Positions 45,275 through 57,600 of a stretch of DNA of 64,000 nucleotides are shown in pieces (the stretch's first letter is position 1; the number at the start of each line of letters is the position of its first letter). The notes below the pieces were generated by a model. That model saw only the letters and a list, made by a program, of their open reading frames with translations, did no database searches and was not told where the DNA came from. A program made the position numbers and the translations under genes. The stretch is from Diphasiastrum complanatum (Eukaryota > Streptophyta > Lycopodiopsida > Lycopodiales > Lycopodiaceae). The stretch lies in contig CM055113.1 of assembly GCA_029204225.1 (NCBI GenBank), positions 759,973 through 823,972 of the forward strand, written 5' to 3'.

Positions 45275-46361
45275 TATTGGAGACTAACAAGGTGAATAGG
45301 CCACAACGAAAATGGAGACCATCGTCCCAACAAATAAAATAAGATATGATGGACAGTATGAAAACTGACAAAGAATCTGGATTACTTAGATCGGGATGAT
45401 AGAGAAAATCTGATATGTGATGAACATTAGTATAAGTGTCATAGGCAACTATAAGGAGACGAACGATTAGGTGTGTGAAACAGCCGTGCACTTCTCTACT
45501 ACTGACATAAAGTAATGTGAAGCAATTAGGCATCTATGACAGCCATACATTTCTTCATTTATCGATACTCTTTACAGAAGAGGAGTTGAGTGTGAGTTAA
45601 TTCACATTCAGCATGAATGCATTGAGATAGAACAATAGCGATTATGTATATTGAATGTTGTAGTAACAACTATTAGATCACAAGACAATTGTGCTGAGCG
45701 CGTGATCCTATTTATAGAAAAAAATATTTGCTATAGTTTTGAATACTTTTTACTCTCTCTATAATCTCTAACTTTGAGGAGTCAAATACAGTGAAACCAA
45801 TTTTGGTTGTTTGATCTCTGTCTGATTTCGATTGATACATTTCGATGCCTTGTCTCTAATCGCTCAGTTCCTTATATAGTTGTTGGATGATCTTGTGTTA
45901 TTCTACGTTTACAATCACAAGATCATTAACAATCGATTAATTGATCAATAGATCAATTATTAACTAGAGCATGAATACGTAGATAGGCTATACGTGAAAT
46001 CCTGTGTAAATCTGCAGTATGCTGAATTCCTCGCATTCTTCAAAAAAATGTCGCATTTTTCGGGTGCCTAAAATGTCGAGTAAAACAGTGTTGGTGCATT
46101 CCTCGCATTCTTCAGACTCATTGCTAAAATGGTCGGAATGTTGAGTAGAACACTTTTGTCGCATGTCTCACATGATTCAAAAAACCTTCAGCTGTTTGAA
46201 ATGTGAAATACTTTAAAGTCTTCGCATTTTTTGCCTGATGAAGTTTGCATGTAAAAATTGTTGCAAAAATAGTTCAATTCTGTAGACTACTTTGAGAGAG
46301 CGATTTACTTGTGTGAATTGGAAGGCAGTTAGGATGAGTAGGAGTAAGATTAACTCCAACA
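45275..46361 (-). repeat. Copia LTR (about 1087 bp) shared by two element parts
   Basis: It starts on the minus strand with TGTTGGAGTTAATC directly after the polypurine tract AAGGGGGAG (46362-46370) and ends with CTCCAATA, the near-inverse of the start, three bases before the primer site. Thus upstream of it is the 3' end of one copia (RNase H) and downstream the 5' end of another. Confidence 0.75.
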
Positions 46362-46380
46362 CTCCCCCTTAAGCTTACTA

Positions 46381-47988
46381 CTATGAATCTGAATTTAAAT
46401 TGAGATTTAACATACCTACTAGATTAAAATGTTTCTCTCTTGACAATGGTTTTGTCAAAATGTCAACCAACATACTGTCTGCATGACAATAACTTAGCAC
46501 AACATCTTTATTTTGAACTTTCTCTCTAATAAAATAAAACTGAACTTTTATGTGTTTGATTCTAGTATGAGTTCGTGGGAGTTCAGAGATAGAGCTATGC
46601 AGCTCTGATTTTCGCACTGGAGTATAGTTGGACCGATCTGTGAAAATTGTAGATCTTTTTCAATGTTGTAAGGCTAGATTGGACATGTAATGTGATAGTG
46701 TGCTTACTTCATATGCTAGATCAAGTCATGTGCAGATCATAGAATGCATTATAGATCCTATTATCGACTAATAGGGGTATCTGCACATTTCTTTCTATTA
46801 TGCTTAAGTTTTGAGGTGCATGCCTTTTGATAGTTTGGATCTTGGATCCATGGGTGTGTCTATCAGCTTACAGTTCTCCATGCCATATCTGCAAAGTACA
46901 TTGGTTAGATAGGCTTCTTGGCTTATAGTGATTCTTATGCCCGCGCGATCTCTAGTCACAATTTGAGTCTACGAAGCAAAAAATAAAGTTGTGTTGCAAC
47001 AAGAAGTGATTAATTCTTTCATACTAGGCCTAGGAGCTTGCTTGAGGCCATAAAGTATATTCTGTAATTTACATACCATATGCTCTTGGCCTTGAAAGAC
47101 GTAACCTTCTGATTGATAAATGAAAATGTCTTCTTGTATAAATTCGTGAAGGAATGATATCTGGACATCCATCTGATGAATGTCCATATCCTCTGCAGCA
47201 GCTATAGCCAACAAAGTTCGAATAGATTGATGCTTTACCAGAAGACTAAAAGTGTCAGTGTAATCTATTCCGTAAACTTGCTCATATCCTTTAACCACTA
47301 AACGAGCTTTCCAGTTGGATATTGATTGATCTTCTGACTTTAGTTTGAAGATCCACTTAGTGTGAATGAGTTTCGTACCTACAGGAGGATTAATAAGACT
47401 CTAGGTCTTGTCCTTTAATGAATGGTACTCAACGTCCATGGAAGCTTTCCATTTGTCTGTATCTAACATTGACAATGCTTCTGCAACAGTGGCAGGTTTA
47501 TCATGACTGATGAATGTTTGAGGGATGAAATGATCAGTTGTTGTCGTTGTCATGTAGATCTTCTAAATACAGGTTCCTAAGCAAATGTCTCTCCTAGTGA
47601 ATAATTGGGGTATCTTTAGATTGTGGTTGAACAGTCGTAGGTCCAAGCCTATCGATGGTAAATGGAACTGTTGGAAGAAACTCCTGCATTTGCTGCTTCT
47701 GCTTAAAATCATAAAATTGGTCTTCAAAGAAGACTACATCTTGTTTGATTGACCTGTTTCAACATCATAGATGCAATATGCTTTATGTGATGTTGAATAG
47801 CCAATAAAAATATAGTTACAGCTGACTGGGTCTAACTTCTTCCTTTGATCAGATGGTACTCGTGCATAGCAGAGACATCCAAACACACGTAGGTGTTTAA
47901 GGCTTGGTTTGTAGCTGTAGTAGGCCTCAAATGGAGTTTTGGAATCAACTGCCTTCGTGCTGAAATAATTTTGCAGATTAGCATACAT
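46381..47988 (-). pseudogene. Ty1/copia integrase end, RT and RNase H tail, decayed
   Basis: Minus strand: the integrase end and linker at 47988-47734 (TPFEAYYSYKPSLKHLRVFGC, YIFIGYSTSHKAY), the RT start at about 47400-46969 (VVKGYEQVYGIDYTDTF, HQMDVQISFLHEF, YGLKQAPR), then a gap lacking the YVDD box, and the RNase H tail at 46617-46381 (THTRIKHIKVQFYFIREKV, DILTKPLS). Several frame breaks and an internal deletion. It is followed by its polypurine tract and LTR. Confidence 0.88.
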
Positions 47989-48220
47989 TTTGAGACGAAG
48001 CTGAATGCAATAAAAGATAGTATTGATTCAGTATGAAAACGAGATAGAAGTAAATGAATACCATAAGTTGTGGATCAAAGCCGCGTACTCTATGCTATCT
48101 CTGAGTGACAAAAGTGAAAGTCTGAATTAAACGCAATGTTGACAAGTAGTAGTGCAATAGCAATCTCTAAACAACTCTAAGAAGTGAGCTAGAATACTCA
48201 GGAGTGTTCAAGCTCATAGG

Positions 48221-48304
<84 letters not shown>

Positions 48305-48942
48305 AACTATTCAAATGCTTCTTCTGATAATGTTATAATGTATGAATATAAACATCTATTTATACTAAGAAATTAGGTCGTCAATTGTGATTGCTAGTGG
48401 CTGGCCCTCCACTGGCATACATCAGGTTCCTTGTCATTGATTGTTGATAAGCGGTGGAAATTGGTTGTAAACAGTCTGTCTGCATAAATGAACCAAGTTG
48501 TCACTTCTGTAGAAATGAACTAAAACAACCATAGGTGACAGTGTCGGCATTTTGCAAAAAACCCGACAGTGCCTTAAAATCTCCTCTAGGGTTGCCCCCT
48601 ACTTTGCCAGAGTCATTTTCTTAACATTTGAGGCACTATGAAAAAAGCGAAAAATGCAACTTTACATATTTGCTCGCAAATCCTGATAGGCGACAGTGTC
48701 ACTAAAATGCGAAAAATGCTATACTGTGATTTTACACCAGATTTTCGACAGGCAAGAAGGCTGAAGTGAGAGAAAATGAAATGCGACACTGTAGTCAAAC
48801 TTTGTGTATTTCTCAGATTGTGTAAAAACACTTGTAGATTTGCAAACTATGTAAAGACATGGAAAAATCCACAGAATTGGATAAACAATGGATGAAAACT
48901 AAAACTGATTAGTCGATTAGTAAGAAGGAGACTAATCCAACA
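47989..48942 (-). repeat. Second TGTTGGATTAG-type copia LTR, probably truncated, with a (GA)n tract
   Basis: On the minus strand TGTTGGATTAGTCTCC starts at 48942 right after the polypurine tract AAGGGGGAG, so this is a 3' LTR start. I cannot find the matching end, and a primer site is absent. The (GA)n run at 48224-48302 lies inside. Confidence 0.6.
48224..48302. repeat. (GA)n microsatellite, about 39 units
   Basis: Uninterrupted GA dinucleotides. Confidence 0.97.
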
Positions 48943-48959
48943 CTCCCCCTTAATCTGAA

Positions 48960-49840
48960 TCCTTGAATGCCTTGACCTTCAAACTTAGTTCTACACAGAA
49001 TCTTCTGTGTGCTTCCAAACTTAATGCTTTGGTAAAAATATCTATTGTCATATCTTGCATTCTATAGTACTGCAATCTACCTCTTCGTTGAGAACTTTGC
49101 TTCTGACGAAATGATACTGCAGCTCAATGTGCTTACTCCTAGAATGAAATCTAGGGTTGGCTGATAAAGCAATGGCACTTTGATCATCACAAAATAATGT
49201 CGTCGAAGCATATTGATTCAGACTGATATCTGAGAGTAAGTACCTCAACCAAATTGCTTTCTTTGTAGCTTGAGAGGCTGTGATATACTCTGATTCAGTG
49301 GAAAATAGAGCTATCAAAGATTGTTTGCGACTGTTCTAGGAAATTGGACCATTGTTGAGGAAGAATGTAAATCTGGAAGTGGATTTACGAGTGTCTACAT
49401 CTCCTACCCAACTTGCATTTGTGTAACCACTGAGTAAATTGAGTTTGTCGTTGCCGACTGTTCCATAACAAATGCAAAAGTCCATAGTAGCTCGAAGATA
49501 TTTCATGACTCTGATAAGAGCCTTCCAATGTGTTACACCAGGATTAGTCATAAACTGACTGAGAGAGCTGACTGCAAAAGCTATGTCTGGCCGAGTACAG
49601 ATCATGGCATACATAAGAGATCCTATAATAGAAAGGTAAGGATACTTATGCATCTGCTGCTTCTCATAGATTGTTTGGGACACTGGTCCTTTGACAATTT
49701 GAGACCAGGTTCCATTGGTGAGAGAGCTAACTTGCAATTAATTAAATGATATCTAACTAACATGTTGTAGATGTACCTCTGTTGTGTAATGTAAACCAAC
49801 TTCTATTTTTTGTCTCAGTCCTTGACGTTCTAACTTGCTC
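48960..49840 (-). pseudogene. Ty1/copia RT end and RNase H, decayed
   Basis: Minus strand: the end of RT and start of RNase H at 49737-49336 (YLSIIGSLMYAMICTRPDIA, HWKALIRVMKYLR, GYTNASWVGDVDTRKSTS, where the catalytic Asp of the usual YTDADWAG is replaced by Asn). RNase H continues at 49317-49048 (STESEYITASQATKKAIWL, NPRFHSRSKHIELQYHFV). A stop lies between them. The piece is cut on its 5' side near 49840-49913, where a LARD LTR begins. Confidence 0.88.
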
Positions 49841-49913
49841 TGGGACCTTAGGGAGTGTCACCCCTTAGAGTCTTACAGGGCACGTTGGGTGCACCTGAGT
49901 CAGCTTTACAACA

Positions 49914-50578
49914 GCTGGCGTCCCGGGATACGACCCTCAGCTATGTGCCAAGTTAAAAATTTTGAAAGCGGCCTTACAACTGGCGCTTTTACCGAACACT
50001 GAAACCTAGAAGGTAATCAGAGTTAGTTTGAGAAAAATCCCACTTTATTGATAAATCTGAGAAGGTTACATTTCAAGTGTGTGACCGACCCTAGTCTCTG
50101 GGGCGCTAGCATGCCAAGGCGAGAGGCATGACAACATTCTAGCAAGGGAGGCTGAGACTTGGTTGGAGCTCGCTCTGAGTCGCAACCCGCACTCCCCTAT
50201 AGTATTGGTGTGATTCGGCAGCCCCCTCATACCAAGCACTCTATCCAAGCTGGTAAAGCACGTTTTTCTCTCCCTAGAATTTTCTCTTCTAGAAAGTCAT
50301 TTTCTCTCTCTAGATTTTATTGATCCCCAGGCTTTCTTTAATCATGCCTAGATCGTGTGAGGTGATTGCACGTCGATCTGAGCTCTCTGGACTCCGCTAG
50401 AACCGATCAAAGATTTTCAGCCATAGGAACTTGGCGCCGGCTGGATTCTGGTCACAGTGGCGCCGGGAGCGGCACCGGCGCCATTGGCGCCTGGAGCAGC
50501 AGAGGCGCTGCTGGCGCCGGGGACATAGCTGGCGCCGATGGCGCCGGAAGTAAAGCTTGCAAAGGTAGCTTTACAACA
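49914..50578 (-). repeat. LARD-like LTR fragment, copy E
   Basis: The first 665 bp of the LTR in reverse orientation, with intact start TGTTGTAAAG at 50578 and a truncated inner end near GCTGGCGTCCCGGG (49914). It matches 4234-4902. The GGCGCC cluster at 50430-50545 is well kept. Confidence 0.88.
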
Positions 50579-50736
50579 CTTACCTCGGTTATTGGTCTCA
50601 CCAGTCTGAAATCTCAACTCTCTGGATTTCCAATGTACACTTGCGTTTGATTGATAAAGCCAAGGTCGTCCAATCAGCACAGAATAGGATGACAAACCGA
50701 GTGGGGAGTAAAAGAGACAATAAAAAGAGAAAAATA

Positions 50737-50774
<38 letters not shown>

Positions 50775-50993
50775 GGGAGAGTCTGGAACACACGTGCATG
50801 CACACACACACACGTACGCATGCATGCACACTCGTGTGAGTGAGTGAGTGAGTGAGTGAGTGTGCGCGCGCGTGCGCATGCACGCGTGTGTGTGCGCGCG
50901 CATGCCTATGTGTGTGTGTGTGTGTGCATGTGTTCGTTGTGTGTGTGTGTGTGACCTCCGACACGATGAATGCCTGTGTGTGGGTGTGCGTGT

Positions 50994-51025
<32 letters not shown>

Positions 51026-51081
51026 CTTTATATAAAAAACCTTTTGTGGATGAGATATATTGTATGAAGTATAGAGTCTAG

Positions 51082-51148
<67 letters not shown>

Positions 51149-52696
51149 CAGGCTGATCAACCACCCATAGAGGGAGGGAGGGCCCTCCATGCCCCTAAAA
51201 AAAATGAAGAAGGTTAAAATGTGTGTGTGTAGATATATAAACAAGGGGGTGCCTCCATTCCATTAAAAGTAAATATATCAATATTTACTCCCCCCCCACG
51301 CACACACACACACACACATACACTTTTTCTTAAATGTAAACCTTTCATAAAAAAATATGAATGTAAATCCACTAAAAATGTGAACCCCCACTCTCCATAA
51401 AACAAAAAAAGTGAAGGTGCTTTTTGGCTCCCCATAAATTGAGTTTTTTTTTTTTTTAAATGAGACAAAAAAAAGTCCCCATCAAGAAAGAACCCCCCCC
51501 CCCCCCCCGGCCCACCCCAAAAAAAAAAAAAAAAGCTAAGGCTTTTAAGGGCAGGAACATATCTTTTGTTAACACTCCCTCGCCCTTTTTTGTCACATGG
51601 CAAAACCCACCAACTCATCTCCCCCGAGCACTTAAACCATTGGCCTCTTGCCCAAACAACTTGCTTTTAACCATTAGGGAGCACACCCGCACTCCGCCCA
51701 CCCCATACGTTCTCCCTTCTCCTATCAATCCACCTACAAAAACATCATCGGTGAGCGAAACCGCACTAAGGTTTATTATATGGCTTTCGTATTTATTTTG
51801 AATTACCAAAATTTTACTCATAGATCATGAACCCAAAGTTCTTTTCTTCGTCTAGCATCCATGCTCTATTGAAGATCATATCTGCTAATCCCATTCTTGC
51901 AATGATTGTGGAAAATAGTAGAAGCTGAATATCTAATACTAGACATTTTTTTGATTATTCAAATTGAAATGGAAATTTGACACAAAGTTTTGCTGTGTTC
52001 TTATCTCTAGGGTTCTTCCCAACTCTATAGTTTTTTATTCTCTTGATGTACAAGTTTGCTTGATCAATATGTCCCATCCTTTCCTCTTCCTCCTGTAGTA
52101 CCTTGCCAAGAATGGATGTGACAATCTACCTCTGAAATCCTAACACATGCGACCTTCTAGTTTTGATCCAACCCCGTTTCTCATTTGAAAGACAAGTTTT
52201 TTGCTTTTGGTAACCTTGGTCAAACTGCTACATCACCTCAAGTATTGTCATCTTTGAGAGCTATAAAATGCATTCATATGATGGAAGGTCAAATGAATGG
52301 TGTTCATTTTTCAATGGCACACTATTTTGGGGCTCACCTAAAACTGGACATCTTGAATAATTGAGATTAGTGTCTCCGAGAGACTTCAATTCCTTTTTTC
52401 ATCACTGGTATCTAACTTTATCCATACTTGCAACAGCCCGCTTGGTGTGCTAATACAGTCGGTCGTTTACTTTTTGGCATTTTCAAGAAGTGGTCCAATA
52501 TTACAATGGACTCCATCTTGCATGTCGTCTGTTCCATCCAGTGTTGCACGTCGAGACGAGCCCGCATCAACAAATCGGGCTCCAAGCAGTTCAGTATACA
52601 CAGAGAAATGCACATGCATAGTCATACACACATGCACACACCATCGGCCACATAAATCACACATGCATACACACACACACATACACACACACACAC

Positions 52697-52771
<75 letters not shown>

Positions 52772-52820
52772 ATTGACCACATAAATCACATGCAGCATCA
52801 AGCAAATCCACATACACAGA
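50579..52820. other. Microsatellite-rich intergenic zone
   Basis: No gene recognised. It contains G35 (50737-50771), a (GAGT)n/(TG)n/(CA)n block (about 50808-51023), (TC)n at about 51085-51146, C16 followed by A16 (51493-51534) and a (CA)n block (about 52662-52770). Open frames here encode only dipeptide repeats. The intact copia element is inserted just right of the (CA)n block. Confidence 0.85.
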
Positions 52821-53475
52821 TGTGAAAATTGTCAACATTTCCTAGCTAGTTTGAGGCCTAAATTGGCTAAAATTGTAAATAGTTTTGGTTCTGGAGTTTT
52901 GCACGTGTGAACCAGGCCACAATGTTTTTATTTACTGTATTTTTTCAGTATGATGAAGTGTCAAACTTCATACCCTTCAAAATGAGACCATTTTGATGTA
53001 TTTTGGTCATATAAGCCATTTTTAGCTATTTTTCCTATATAGGGAATATCTAGGGTCAAGTACCTTCTAGAGAGAGGAGAGAGAGTCATCTTCCTCATCC
53101 ATAAATAGTAGGGAAGTCGTGGAGAACAGGTTGGAGAAACCTTTTGTATGCTTCATTGAGATCAATAGATCATTGTCATTGTTTCTTCCTCCATTGAGAG
53201 CATTGTTGTGTGTATTGTCTTCAAGCTATTGTGTATGATCTTAGGTGCTTTCCAAAAGTGGTAGGCTGATGTATTATGGACTGTATAATGCTATTTTGGG
53301 CCGCACTTGATGTTTATGGAAGTTTCCATTTGTGATAAATGCTTTTTGATCAAGTTCTTTGCATTCTAGGTAGCATAGAATGTGTTGCCAATTCCTAGCT
53401 TATGTAGTTTGGAGTGCAAGCATTCAAGCCAATGATCTTGGAGTTTAGATCCACTTAGGATCTGTATTTTTCACA
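52821..53475 (+). repeat. 5' LTR of the intact copia
   Basis: Runs from TGTGAAAATTGTC to GTATTTTTCACA with inverted terminal TGTGAAAA/TTTTCACA, and is followed at once by the primer site. Confidence 0.95.
52901..53042 (+). promoter_or_regulatory. Candidate LTR promoter: G-box-like GCACGTGTGA and TATA box
   Basis: GCACGTGTGA at 52901-52910 contains a CACGTG core (bZIP/bHLH-type sites in plants). CTATATAGGG (around 53036-53042) is a good TATA box. Transcription would then start in the following 40 bases. Assignment by sequence type only. Confidence 0.5.
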
Positions 53476-53487
53476 TGGTATCAGAGC
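53476..53487 (+). promoter_or_regulatory. Primer-binding site of the intact copia
   Basis: TGGTATCAGAGC, complementary to the 3' end of initiator tRNA-Met, abuts the 5' LTR. Confidence 0.95.
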
Positions 53488-54668
53488 TGGTTGGCTTCTA
53501 TTTACAGTAAGTATTCCATTTTTGGTGATATTTGGATGTTTGATCAAGTTCTAGCATGATTTTGCATTGCTTTGTTGATCAAATCTTACTAACCTTTGTT
53601 TTGTGAGTTGAACTTGTGGATCAAAAGCATATTTCAGGTCTATTGAAGATCAGAGGCTGAAAAGAAACTATTTTGGATCAGATCATAACACCTAATCATT
53701 TGTGATTGTGAGGCTTGTGCATATTCAATACTAACAATGTTCTTTTCAATCCTATTGTTGACAATCTCCATTCTTGGATGAACACTCTCCTTAAGTGGAT
53801 GAAACCTCTCCTTAAGTGGATGAAACTTCTCCTTAAGTGGATGACAAATGCTCTTTTGAGTGAGTTGTAATTCTCCTAAAGGCTGAGCAAAGCTCCCATT
53901 TGGATGAAAGATCCCCTTTTTTGGGTGAACATATTGTAAGCTCCATTGTGAAGAGCATATTGTAAAGATTGTCATCAATTTTGGCATAAATTTTGGTGTA
54001 CCTTGTTGAGCATGTAAGTAACTCTCCTTATGTAATTTGATTGGAGCATTTGCTGGAAGGTGTTAACCATTATGCAAGTGTGTTTTCAGGTTCTTAACAG
54101 GTTGAGGAACATTCTCATGTGAAGTGATCTTAGATCTACATCTAAACACCAAGATTTGACAAGATAGTGAAGCTAGTCTTGTGATTCACTAAGTGTGCTC
54201 ATTCATTCACCTCTAAATCTTGTATTTATCACTTGCTGGAGTTTATAAACTTTTAGAAGTGTGGTTTACATGTGGTTTTACAGGTTGAATCAATATCTTA
54301 GTGTGTTGATCATATGTTGATCAAGTTTGTTCATTACTAGGTAATCTTGGCATCCTAGTTTTGGGTATTTTCTAAGAATGCAAGTAACTCTTCACACCAT
54401 AACTTGATTTGGTCACTTGCTGGAAAGTTTGAGAGCTTAAGCAAGAGTGTGTTCAGGTTGGTTTGATTTTGTAATCCATTCTTAGTGTGTGCAAAGTGTT
54501 GCATGTGTTTCAATCTTCCTTTCTATGCTTGGAAACCATCTAGGTTCAAGATAGAAGTGTTTTAGGGTCCTAAATCTTCATAGATCTCTTTATCTATCAT
54601 TTGTTGAGAGAAAAGTGAGTGGTAAGTGCTTTAGGACAGAACCTAAAAGTTGAAGAAACATTAGAATC
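53488..54668 (+). other. Leader of the intact copia
   Basis: An untranslated leader of 1.2 kb between primer site and gag start. It contains three 21-bp units (CTCCTTAAGTGGATGAAAC-type, 53787-53850). No competing long frame. Confidence 0.7.
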
Positions 54669-57600
54669 ATGGCTTCCAATGGTGGGATCATGCTAGAGTC
54701 TAGTGAAAGGTTGAGTTCATCAAACTACTCTACTTGGAAAGTGAGGATGGAGTCCTTACTTGAGTTGAATGAACTCATGGACATAGTTGCAGAAATTGAA
54801 GAGAGACCTCTCACACTTCAAGAGCAACAAAGGTTTGATAAGAAGGCCAAAAGGGCTCTTCATATCATTAAAATGAATGTTACAAATGAACTTCTCAAGG
54901 AAGTTGGAAAGTGTCAAAGTGCAAGTGAGGCATGGAATGCCTTAAAGAAGCTCTTTGAATCAAAGTCCACATCTAGGGTATTGACCCTAAGGAGACAAAT
55001 ATTTTCTAGTAGGCAAAGAGAGGGTGAAAGTGCTCATGCATTTATCTTGAGAGTTAAGTCCCTAAGTGATGATTTAGCATGCATTGATGAGAACATAAAA
55101 GATGGTGAAATAGTCCAAGTTATGTTGAATGGTTTGCTAAATGAACATGCTAACCTTGTGCAAAGTTTTGCCATTCAAAGAGTCTTGCCAAGTGTGGTTG
55201 ACTTGCAAGAAATCTTATTGGCTGAAGAACATAGGTTGCAATCAAAGCTTGATGGTGCATCCTTGCAAGGTGGAGGTGAAGAGGCTTTCTTCACAAAAGG
55301 CAAATTCAAGGGCAAAGGTAAAGGCAAAGGGAAATGGTCCAAAGGTGGTAACTTTGATCATGATGATCACTCTTCCTCTTCCTCTTCTACTAAGAACAAT
55401 AAGTCAAAGTTCAAGTGCTTTTATTGTGGGATAAAAGGTCATTTTGCAAATGAATGTTATAAGAAGAAAAGAGAGCAAGGAGAGAGGCAAGGAAATCTTA
55501 CAATAGATGAGGAAGAACATAACACATGTGAATCACTTGTTATGACTTCAAGTTTGTTAGCCAACATAGATGATAATGATCCTTGGTGGATTGATAGTGG
55601 AGCCTCATCTCACATGACAAGACATAAGGAATACTTTACATCCTTATTGTCTTATGAGGGAGAAGGTAACATCATCTACACTGCAAATGATGGTCAATGT
55701 GACATCAAAGGCATAGGCACTATTCCTATTTCCCTTTCAACAAATAGGAAAGCAAATCTTGAAAATGTTTTGTACATTCCTTCAATCACTAAGAATTTGC
55801 TTAGTGTAAGTCAAATGATTGACAAAGGACTTGATGTGGAGTTCATTGGAGATGCATGTTCGATAAGTAAATGTGGATCCTTGATTGCTCAAGGTAGGAG
55901 GCATGGTAAACTTTTCAATCTTGATGCATGTGTGATCTCTAATCATGAAGGATGTATGGCTAGGGAGCAATTGACAAACCAAGAAGTTTGGCACAAGAGG
56001 TTGGGCCATCCCAACTTCAAATCTTTGGAGGTAATGGCAAAGAAAGAGCTTGTTCTTGGTCTCCCTAAAAGTCTTGTTGCAAACAATAGTGTTTGTGAAC
56101 ATTGTGCCTTGTCCAAATCTCATAGACTTGCTTATTCTAGATCTACTTCTAGATCTAAAGAAGCTTTTCAACTTGTGCATTCTGATATTCATTCTTCTAG
56201 TACAACTAGCAATGGTGGGGCAAAGATGTATGCAACTTTCATTGATGACTTTAGTAGGTATACTTGGATCTATCTTCTTAAAAGTAAGGATGAAGTGTTT
56301 GCTGCATTTGTCAAGTTCAAGAATGAAATGGAAAACCAATTCAATACAAAGATCAAATGCTTAAGATCTGATAATGGAGGGGAATACACCTCAAATAGGT
56401 TCAAAGACTTTTGTATAGCACATGGGATTAAGAGGGAGATGTCTAGTCCTAGGACTCCACAACAGAATGGAGTGGCCGAGAGGAAGAATAGAACCCTTTG
56501 TGAATGTGCCAAGGCAATGAGACTACATGCTAATCTTGCTAAGTCTTTTTGGGGGGAAGCTTTAGCATGTGCTAACTATCTATGTAATAGATGGACAAGT
56601 GCTTCCTTGGATGGTAAAACTCCTCATGAGGTTCTTTATGGTAGAAGGCCGAGTGTCAAGCATTGTAGGATCTTTGGATGTACATGTTTTGTCAATATCA
56701 CACTTGATGATAGAACTAAAGAAGATCCTTCATCAAAGAAGGGTGTGTTTGTTGGCTATAGTGAAGTAAGCAAGGCTTACAAAGTGTACATTCCTTCTAC
56801 AAAGAAAGTTGTCATAAGTAGGGATGTCATCTTTCATGAAGAGAATGTTTCCAATGTTGTTGATGTTGATGTTGATGTGCCTACTAATCATCATGATGTG
56901 CAAGATGTCTTGGATGAAGATGGAGATGCCACTCCAAAGCAAACTTCAAGGAAGACTCAAAGGCAAAGGGCTAAGCCATCAAGGCTAACCTATGATGAAA
57001 AAGGAAAGCAAGTGGTGGACAACTCTAACTTTGCTTTTCTTACCTCTTTTGATGAACCAACTTGTGTAGGTGAAGCAATTCAAAAGAAGGAATGGATCCA
57101 AGCCATGGATCATGAGCATCAAGCACTCATCAAAAGCAACACATGGAGGTTGGTAAAGCTTCCAAAGGACAAGAAGGCAATTGGTTGTAAGTGGATCTTC
57201 AAGATCAAGACAAATCAAGATGGATCAATCAACAAGTACAAGGCAAGGTTGGTGGCAAAGGGGTATGCTCAAGAATATGGTATTGACTATGATGAGACCT
57301 TTGCACCCGTGGCAAAGATGGTAACTATTCGAATCCTAATCTCTCTTGCAACTCTTTATGATTGGGATATGTGGCAAATGGATGTTACTAATGCCTTCTT
57401 GAATGGTGATCTTGAAGAAGATATTTACATGGAGCAACCCGAGGGCTATGTTTCACATGATGAGCCTAATCATGTGTGCTATCTCCAAAAGAGTTTGTAT
57501 GGGCTAAAGCAAGCACCAAGGAGTTGGTATGCTAAGCTCAATTCCTTCTTACTTTCTCAAAACTTTGTTATGAGTGAGTATGATCATTCTCTCTACTTTA

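Noticed and set aside
50579-52820. Long open frames at 50.6-51.8 kb and 52.4-52.8 kb as genes
   Set aside because: They consist mostly of dipeptide repeats from simple-sequence DNA, with no domain.
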